A DNA stretch of 5,116 nt from JBFHES01 sp041584015 (GTDB lineage: Bacteria; Bacteroidota; Bacteroidia; Bacteroidales; M50B96). Each line of letters opens with the position of its first letter. Position 1 is the first letter of the stretch. Location: contig JBFHES010000296.1 in NCBI GenBank assembly GCA_041584015.1, positions 1 through 5,116 of the forward strand, given 5' to 3'. Below the pieces are notes generated by a model. The model saw only the letters and a list, made by a program, of their open reading frames with translations. It ran no database searches and was not told where the DNA came from. A program made the position numbers and the translations under genes. Shown here in pieces: positions 1 through 5,116 of the stretch.

Positions 1-2826
1 ATTAGTCCGCAAATTGAAGAACTTTTAGGATACAACCCTATTGAGGCCATGGTTAATTGGACCGAACTAATTTCGGGGAATCCACTTAACAAAGTTGCTT
101 TTGAACGCACCCAACAAGCCATTAAAACCGGCCAACGACAGAAACTGTACGATGTAGAGTTAATTCATAAAGACGGATCTACCAGATGGGTTGAAGTAAA
201 CGAATCGCCTATTGTTGAGAAAGGTGCTACAAAAGCAATCATTGGTTCATTAACTGACATTACAGAAAGTAAACAAAACTTTTTTAGATCAGAAAACCTA
301 AAGCAAACTCTGGCTTCGACCATAGACTCCTTAAACGAATACATTGCCATAATTAATGGTGATGGTGTAATAACACATGTGAACCAAGCTTGGAAATCTA
401 ATGAGAGTGAAAATTTATTAGTGCAGAGCAAGTATGGCATTGGAACAAATTATCTTGACATTGTACAATCTGCGAAAGAGGGTATAATAGATAATACTGA
501 TCAGATTTATGAAGGGATTAAAAAAGTTCTAAATAAAGAGTCGCAATCCTTTAATGTTGAATATGAATGCCATGACAAGGACGAACAACGCTGGTTTCTT
601 TTTAAAGTAAGTTCCTTCAACGACATTAATAATGGAATCAGAGGTGTAATCGTGCATGAAAACATTTCAAAAACACGGATATCAGAACTTGCCCTAAAGC
701 GACAATACCAAAAATTTATTTCTGTATACCAGAACATACCGGAAATAATATATGTAACCGATCCAGCAACCAATGAGGTTGTATTTGTAAATAAATTTAC
801 TGAAGAACTACTAGGTTTCGACCCTGTAGGCAAACAATGTTACAAAGCGTTTCAGAATCTTGATCAACCATGCGATTTTTGCACCAACGATATAATTCTC
901 AACAATGGTGGAAAAATTCATGAATGGGAACATTTTAATGAAATGCTTAATAAGCAATATCTTGTAAGGGATCAAATAATTAATTGGCCAGATGGCAGAA
1001 AACTTCGATTCGAATTGGCAATTGATATTAATTCGCGAAAGGCTACAGAAATTGCTTTAAGAGAAAGCGAGCAACGCTTTAAGAGTCTCATCGACAATCT
1101 CCCCGAAAGTATTATTATTCATCAAAAAGGTAAGATAGTTTTTGTAAACAACTCAACTTTATCTGTGCTAGGATTGGAAAGCGACGATCAGATAATTGGT
1201 AAGGAGGTTTCGGATTTTATGAAACCCGGTAAATTAAAGCATGCACACAATGACTTTCTTAAATCTTTGGATGGAGTAGAAGGTATATATCCACGCGAAG
1301 ACAAATATATTAGACCTGATAATACCGAATTCGATGTAAGCGTGTTTGCTTCTAAAATAGAATTTAATGGAGAGGAAGCAGTTCAGTTAATTGTTAAGAA
1401 CATCACTTCTCAGAAACAAAATGAGAACAAACTGAAGCAAATTAATAAGGAGCGAGAGGAAAATCTTTGGTATTTCGAAAGCATTGATAAAATCTCGAGT
1501 GTTATCAATAAAAATATTCTTAATGATGATTTCATTGTTAATGTTCTAAAACAAATTTCAACAATATTTAATGCCGAGAGAGTATGGCTAATTGAGCAAG
1601 CAGCTGACGATAACAATAAAATTTTAATTGAATGTTTGATTGAAGAAGACAGCCTCAAGTCTGGTCTTTCAGAACTTAAAGAATTATCGCTTGATGCGAT
1701 AACCTTAAACAATATTACAGCCGCATCTAATTCTGAGTATCCGAGCGAAACGATCTATGAAGGATCTTCAGATGATAGTATTCTTGCTACCGAATACAAC
1801 ACCCTGTCTACTTTGTCAGTAAAGATCCCAACCAATCTGAGTCAATCAAAGTTGTTAGAATTCCATCAATGTGTTAACAATCGCAAGTGGTCGCAAAACG
1901 AGAAACGCTTATTGAAAGATATTGCCGATCGATTGGCTCAGGCAATAGATAATGTGGAGTTATATAAAAATCTTAAAGAGAAGGAAAAACAAGTACGCGG
2001 CTACTCAGACAACTTGGAGAAGAAAGTTGACGACAGAACCGGTGAACTGGAAGAACAAGCAACCAAACTAAACGAATCCCAGTTGGCGCTAACCTTCCTG
2101 CTCGAAGATGTTAACGAATCAAGGGATGAACTAAAAACCCTCATAAATGATCTGGAAACAGTAAATACCGAACTCGAAAGCTTCTCCTACTCAGTGTCGC
2201 ACGACCTTAGAGCACCACTAACCAGGCTTGAAGGATTTAGTAATGCGCTGATTAAAAAGCTCGGAAACAATCTAGATCAGGAAGCAAGTCATTATTTGGA
2301 ACGAATCATTGCCTCCAGCCAAAACATGGGAGATCTTATTAAAGACATGTTAACGCTTTCACGTATAACACGAAAAGATTTAACAATCACTGAGGTTGAT
2401 ATTTCCGGTTTAAGTAAGCGCATCATTGGCGAGTTAAAAGAAACCATGCCACAGAAAAATGTAAACGAAATTATTGAAGAGAACCTTGTTCTTAGGGGTG
2501 ATCAATCTCTATTTGAAATTATGTTTACCAATATACTCAACAATGCCTTAAAGTACAGTTTCGATAAAGAGATAGTTGAGGTTACCATTGGCAATACCAT
2601 TATTGATGGAAAGAAAGTTCTCTTCATAAAAGATAATGGCATTGGTTTTAACATGAAATATTACGAACAACTATTCACCCCATTCCGTCGCCTTCACACC
2701 TTCCAGGAAATAGAAGGAAGTGGTGTTGGTCTGGCCACAGTTAAACGTATTATCAACAGACACAAAGGCAAGATTTGGGCAGAAAGTGAAGAAAATATAG
2801 GCACTACATTTTACATTATCATTTGA
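1..2826 (+). CDS. Multi-PAS/GAF sensor histidine kinase, 5'-truncated by the window edge
   Basis: The reading frame is open from base 1 and ends at TGA 2824-2826. The ATG at 49 lies inside a PAS domain and is not the true start. Residues are numbered from base 1. I see the end of a PAS domain (about 1-90, with a PAC-type KDGSTRWVEV stretch), PAS 2 (about 97-225), PAS 3 with three cysteines (about 233-355), PAS 4 (about 356-475), a divergent GAF domain (about 490-656), a long coiled-coil linker (about 656-726), HisKA and HATPase_c. The H-box SVSHDLRAPL puts the phosphoacceptor at His734. The ATP-binding boxes are intact: N-box Asn848 in NNALKY, G1 DNGIGF (878-883), F-box LFTPFRR and G2 GSGVGLATVKR. 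No membrane segment is visible in this part, so this portion looks cytoplasmic. By family knowledge it autophosphorylates on His and phosphorylates a receiver; the next gene is the obvious partner. The ligand is unknown. The kinase assignment is very secure; the PAS boundaries are approximate. Confidence 0.96.
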   Translation: MSPQIEELLGYNPIEAMVNWTELISGNPLNKVAFERTQQAIKTGQRQKLYDVELIHKDGSTRWVEVNESPIVEKGATKAIIGSLTDITESKQNFFRSENLKQTLASTIDSLNEYIAIINGDGVITHVNQAWKSNESENLLVQSKYGIGTNYLDIVQSAKEGIIDNTDQIYEGIKKVLNKESQSFNVEYECHDKDEQRWFLFKVSSFNDINNGIRGVIVHENISKTRISELALKRQYQKFISVYQNIPEIIYVTDPATNEVVFVNKFTEELLGFDPVGKQCYKAFQNLDQPCDFCTNDIILNNGGKIHEWEHFNEMLNKQYLVRDQIINWPDGRKLRFELAIDINSRKATEIALRESEQRFKSLIDNLPESIIIHQKGKIVFVNNSTLSVLGLESDDQIIGKEVSDFMKPGKLKHAHNDFLKSLDGVEGIYPREDKYIRPDNTEFDVSVFASKIEFNGEEAVQLIVKNITSQKQNENKLKQINKEREENLWYFESIDKISSVINKNILNDDFIVNVLKQISTIFNAERVWLIEQAADDNNKILIECLIEEDSLKSGLSELKELSLDAITLNNITAASNSEYPSETIYEGSSDDSILATEYNTLSTLSVKIPTNLSQSKLLEFHQCVNNRKWSQNEKRLLKDIADRLAQAIDNVELYKNLKEKEKQVRGYSDNLEKKVDDRTGELEEQATKLNESQLALTFLLEDVNESRDELKTLINDLETVNTELESFSYSVSHDLRAPLTRLEGFSNALIKKLGNNLDQEASHYLERIIASSQNMGDLIKDMLTLSRITRKDLTITEVDISGLSKRIIGELKETMPQKNVNEIIEENLVLRGDQSLFEIMFTNILNNALKYSFDKEIVEVTIGNTIIDGKKVLFIKDNGIGFNMKYYEQLFTPFRRLHTFQEIEGSGVGLATVKRIINRHKGKIWAESEENIGTTFYIII

Positions 2827-3251
2827 TCATGAAAATATCAAATAAAATAGCGTTGGTTGAAGACAACCTTGACGACGCCGAACTAACTAAATTGGCGCTT
2901 GAATCTCAAAACATCTGCAACAAACTGCTCTACTTCAATAGCGGTGGTGAAGCAATAAAATATTTCACCAATCTTGAAAGTGAGAATATGGACCTTCCTT
3001 TTCTTGTTTTACTTGATTTAAAAATGCCACTAATTGGTGGCTATGATGTACTATTTATGCTGAAGAATAAAATGGAAACCAAAGATATTCCGGTTGTAAT
3101 TATCACCTCTTCCTTAGAAAATGAAGACATGATAAAATGCAAGCAATATGGAGCGTCAGGTTTCCTGCAAAAGCCCGTAAGCGGCAAAAGTCTACTAGAT
3201 GTTATTCAAGAATTGGGTTTAACAACCTACCTAACAAATTAAGCAAGCATG
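2824..3251 (+). other. Tight gene junctions indicating a single operon
   Basis: The kinase stop (TGA 2824-2826) is followed after 2 nt by the receiver ATG at 2829. The receiver stop (TAA 3240-3242) is followed after 6 nt by the next ATG at 3249. Neither gap can hold a promoter or a terminator, and neither ATG has a GGAGG-like sequence in the 15 bases upstream. The simplest reading is one transcript with translational coupling by terminating ribosomes. Weak or absent Shine-Dalgarno sequences are typical of Bacteroidota. The promoter must lie upstream of the window. Confidence 0.8.
2829..3242 (+). CDS. Single-domain response regulator, Rcp1-like receiver
   Basis: This complete 137-residue protein consists only of a CheY-fold receiver. 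It has the acidic pair Glu11-Asp12 (LVEDNLDDAE), phosphoacceptor Asp63 in LLDLKMP, the switch Thr93 in IITSS, and Lys115-Pro116 in FLQKPV, so all catalytic positions are present. The length and the VEDNLDDAEL opening resemble Rcp1-type regulators, which are commonly encoded beside phytochrome-like or multi-PAS kinases. There is no DNA-binding or enzymatic output domain, so it probably acts by protein contact or as a phosphorelay intermediate (inference). I chose the ATG at 2829, 2 nt after the kinase stop. An in-frame TTG at 2823 would add only two residues and overlap that stop, and the protein begins naturally with MKISNKIALVEDN. No Shine-Dalgarno sequence precedes it, so translation is probably coupled to the kinase gene. 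It is most likely the direct phosphotransfer partner of that kinase. Confidence 0.95.
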   Translation: MKISNKIALVEDNLDDAELTKLALESQNICNKLLYFNSGGEAIKYFTNLESENMDLPFLVLLDLKMPLIGGYDVLFMLKNKMETKDIPVVIITSSLENEDMIKCKQYGASGFLQKPVSGKSLLDVIQELGLTTYLTN

Positions 3252-5116
3252 AAAAAACTCGAAATACTTATTCTTGATGATGTTATTGATGACGTGGAAT
3301 TAGTCGTTATTGAACTGGGTAATCAGGGATTTCAATTTAACTGGAGGCGCGAGTACACCGCTAAAGGTTTAATGAAAGCTCTTGACGAACAGGATTTTGA
3401 TCTAATTATTTCCGACTATATGATGCAAGGCTTCAATGGCGCAGAAGCACTCGAAATTTTTAAAACCTATCAACTAAATATTCCATTTATAATAATTTCC
3501 GGAACTGTAGGTGAAGATATAGCTGTAGAAACCATGCGCCAAGGTGCACATGATTATATCATGAAAGACAACCTTGCTAGGCTTGGTGAAGCTATAAAAA
3601 GAGAACTCAGAGATGCCGATTTAAGAAGATCACATGAAGATATTAAAGAAAATCTCTATTACCGCGAAGCTCAGCTAAATAGTGTTTTTTCAGCTTCTCC
3701 GGTAGGAATAGGAATTATTAAAGATCGGGTTATCCAGTTTGCCAACAAACGCTTTGCAGAAATTATTGGATATACCAACGAAGAAATAACAGGTCAGCCT
3801 TCAACAAGTTTCTACCTAAACGCAGACGAGTACCGAAAAGTTGGAACCATCTATGAACAGCTAAAAACGTCGAAGCTGGGTAGTGTTGAGGCTAAATTGC
3901 TAAGGAAAGATGGAAAAACAATTGAGGTAAAAATCCAGCTTTCTCAACTTGATCAAAATCAAATAGACAAGGGATATACTTTTACTGTTGATGATATTAC
4001 TGATAAAGTTAAAAATGAAAAGTTAAAATTTATAACTTATCGCATCTCCGAATTAGCAAACACCTCCGAAGACCTTCCAACAATGTTGGTTACCATTCGC
4101 GATATATTATCATCAATAATTGATACTACAAACTTTTATGTTGCGCTGTATAATGAGCATGACGACTTGTTCAATCTTCCGTTTTTTACAGATGAGAAAG
4201 ATAAATTTGATACAATACCTGCTGGTAAAACCTTAACCAAATATGTAATTGAACAGAACAAGCCAATTCTGCTTACAGATAGAGAGATTAGACAACTTGA
4301 GTCAGATGGTAAAATTAACAGATATGCTTCGCCATCTAAATGCTGGTTGGGAGTTCCACTGCATGACGAAAATAAAATAGTTGGCGTATTAGGTGTCCAA
4401 AGTTACAAAAACGAGCATGCCTACAACGATGACGATAAGGAGTTACTCACCTTTATTTCCGACCAGATAGCTGCGTCGATTCGACTCAGAAAATCGCAGG
4501 ATGACTTAGTAGACAGTGAGCAAAAATACCGTGTATTAGCCGATGCAGCTAACGAAGCCATATTTGTAACTGATGGTGACATATGCATTGAAACCAATAA
4601 AAAAGCAAGCGAAATGTTTGGCTACACACATAGTGAGCTCATTGGTTTAAAAAGCACAGAGATAGTAAGTAATGACTATAAAGAGCTACTTGCAGCCAAT
4701 ATGAAGTCCGGGAATAATGAACCATACGAAGCTAATGCTTTGAGAAAAGATGGTAGTGTATTTCCAGCATTATTTCATGGTCGAATGTTTGAATTTCTGG
4801 GTAAGTCTACGCAAATTACAACTGTGCTAGATCTTACCAAGGAAAAGCGCAACGAGTCGCGACTAAAAAGTCTGCTTCAAATTAGTCAGCTAGAAACTGA
4901 AACCGATAGCGAACTATTCGATTTTACAATAAACAAAGCAATTGAGCTAACCGACAGCAAAATAGGCTTGATTTACTTATATGAAGAATCATCTAAAATA
5001 TTTGAGCTAAACTCCTGGTCGAGTGAAAGAACAGGAGAAAGCATGATAGCTCCTCAAAGAATATTCAACCTGGAGAAGGCAGGTGTTTGTGCGGATATTA
5101 TCCAAGATAGAAAAGC
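3249..5116 (+). CDS. Receiver-PAS-GAF-PAS-GAF signalling protein, 3'-truncated, probable hybrid histidine kinase
   Basis: The frame opens at ATG 3249, 6 nt after the preceding stop, and stays open for 622 codons to the window edge. Domains in order: a receiver (about 1-120) with Asp10-Asp11, phosphoacceptor Asp56 in IISDYMM, Ser84 in IIISGT and Lys106 in YIMKDN; PAS A (about 138-255, with SASPVGIGIIKDR and LLRKDGKTIEV); GAF A (about 261-415, with NFYVALYNE, WLGVPL and VGVLGVQSY); PAS B (about 421-535, with LRKDGSVFPALFHG); and GAF B (from about 540), whose end is missing. No membrane segment is visible, so it is probably cytoplasmic. Proteins with this order in environmental bacteria usually end in HisKA plus HATPase_c, which would lie beyond base 5116; this is an inference, and another output such as GGDEF is possible. 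The N-terminal receiver suggests control by phosphorylation, perhaps from the upstream kinase. The start is supported because MKKLEILILDD begins directly at the first receiver strand. Confidence 0.93.
   Translation, partial: MKKLEILILDDVIDDVELVVIELGNQGFQFNWRREYTAKGLMKALDEQDFDLIISDYMMQGFNGAEALEIFKTYQLNIPFIIISGTVGEDIAVETMRQGAHDYIMKDNLARLGEAIKRELRDADLRRSHEDIKENLYYREAQLNSVFSASPVGIGIIKDRVIQFANKRFAEIIGYTNEEITGQPSTSFYLNADEYRKVGTIYEQLKTSKLGSVEAKLLRKDGKTIEVKIQLSQLDQNQIDKGYTFTVDDITDKVKNEKLKFITYRISELANTSEDLPTMLVTIRDILSSIIDTTNFYVALYNEHDDLFNLPFFTDEKDKFDTIPAGKTLTKYVIEQNKPILLTDREIRQLESDGKINRYASPSKCWLGVPLHDENKIVGVLGVQSYKNEHAYNDDDKELLTFISDQIAASIRLRKSQDDLVDSEQKYRVLADAANEAIFVTDGDICIETNKKASEMFGYTHSELIGLKSTEIVSNDYKELLAANMKSGNNEPYEANALRKDGSVFPALFHGRMFEFLGKSTQITTVLDLTKEKRNESRLKSLLQISQLETETDSELFDFTINKAIELTDSKIGLIYLYEESSKIFELNSWSSERTGESMIAPQRIFNLEKAGVCADIIQDRK

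Noticed and set aside
49..51. ATG as the start of the histidine kinase
   Set aside because: The frame is open back to base 1, and the upstream residues (ISPQIEELLGYNPIEA) are a typical PAS sequence, so the gene begins outside the window.
165..440. Minus-strand open frame of 91 codons
   Set aside because: It lies wholly inside the PAS region of the kinase gene, has no recognisable domain, and looks like the antisense shadow of a well-supported coding frame.
507..833. Minus-strand open frame of 108 codons
   Set aside because: It is antisense to clearly conserved PAS domains and has a Ser/Phe/Cys-rich composition with no domain, as expected for an antisense shadow.
1410..1712. Minus-strand open frame of 100 codons, Leu/Ser-rich
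   Set aside because: It mirrors the Glu/Lys/Asn-rich linker and GAF start on the plus strand. The hydrophobic look comes from antisense reading and does not indicate a membrane protein.
2823..2825. TTG as the start of the small receiver gene
   Set aside because: It overlaps the upstream stop and adds only two residues before a good ATG at 2829 that starts at the normal receiver N-terminus.
2812..2826. TATCATTTG-like stretch resembling the Bacteroidota -7 element TAnnTTTG
   Set aside because: The spacing is off by one base, no matching TTG element lies at the expected distance, and it sits in the last codons of the kinase gene directly next to the following start.
3215..3228. Small inverted repeat GGTT-TAAC-AACC near the end of the receiver gene, considered as a terminator
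   Set aside because: The stem is only 4-5 bp, it lies within the coding region, and no T-tract follows it.

Overview
The window is a dense, one-direction stretch of signal-transduction genes. All 5116 bases lie in or directly between three plus-strand coding regions. First comes the C-terminal 941 codons of a large multi-PAS/GAF sensor histidine kinase, cut by the left edge. Next is a complete 137-residue stand-alone receiver protein of the Rcp1-like type. Last are the first 622 codons of a second large protein, receiver-PAS-GAF-PAS-GAF, cut by the right edge. The only non-coding bases are two junctions of 2 and 6 nt, so there is no intergenic stretch to annotate. I see no RNA gene, mobile element, CRISPR array, promoter or terminator.

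The organism is most likely a member of the Bacteroidota, probably free-living (inference). The DNA is AT-rich and rich in Asn, Lys and Ile codons. Neither internal start codon has a purine-rich Shine-Dalgarno sequence, which is usual in that phylum. The domain variants and their combinations also resemble the sensor-kinase arsenals of environmental Bacteroidota. No taxonomic marker gene is present.

Working model: the first protein senses one or more cues through at least four PAS domains and one GAF domain. It autophosphorylates on the His encoded at 2200-2202 and probably passes the phosphate to the small receiver (Asp encoded at 3015-3017), whose gene follows after 2 nt. The third protein starts with its own receiver (Asp encoded at 3414-3416) and continues with a second sensory array; it probably ends in a kinase core beyond the window. 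No DNA-binding or enzymatic output domain is visible, so the small receiver probably works through protein contacts or as a phosphorelay shuttle.

The architecture is recognisable rather than a new class of system. The points most worth a second look are a three-cysteine PAS domain, a GAF domain that keeps a phytochrome-like His-Gln-Cys motif but has no evident bilin-attachment cysteine, a double linker before the kinase core, and a receiver whose conserved Lys is not followed by Pro.
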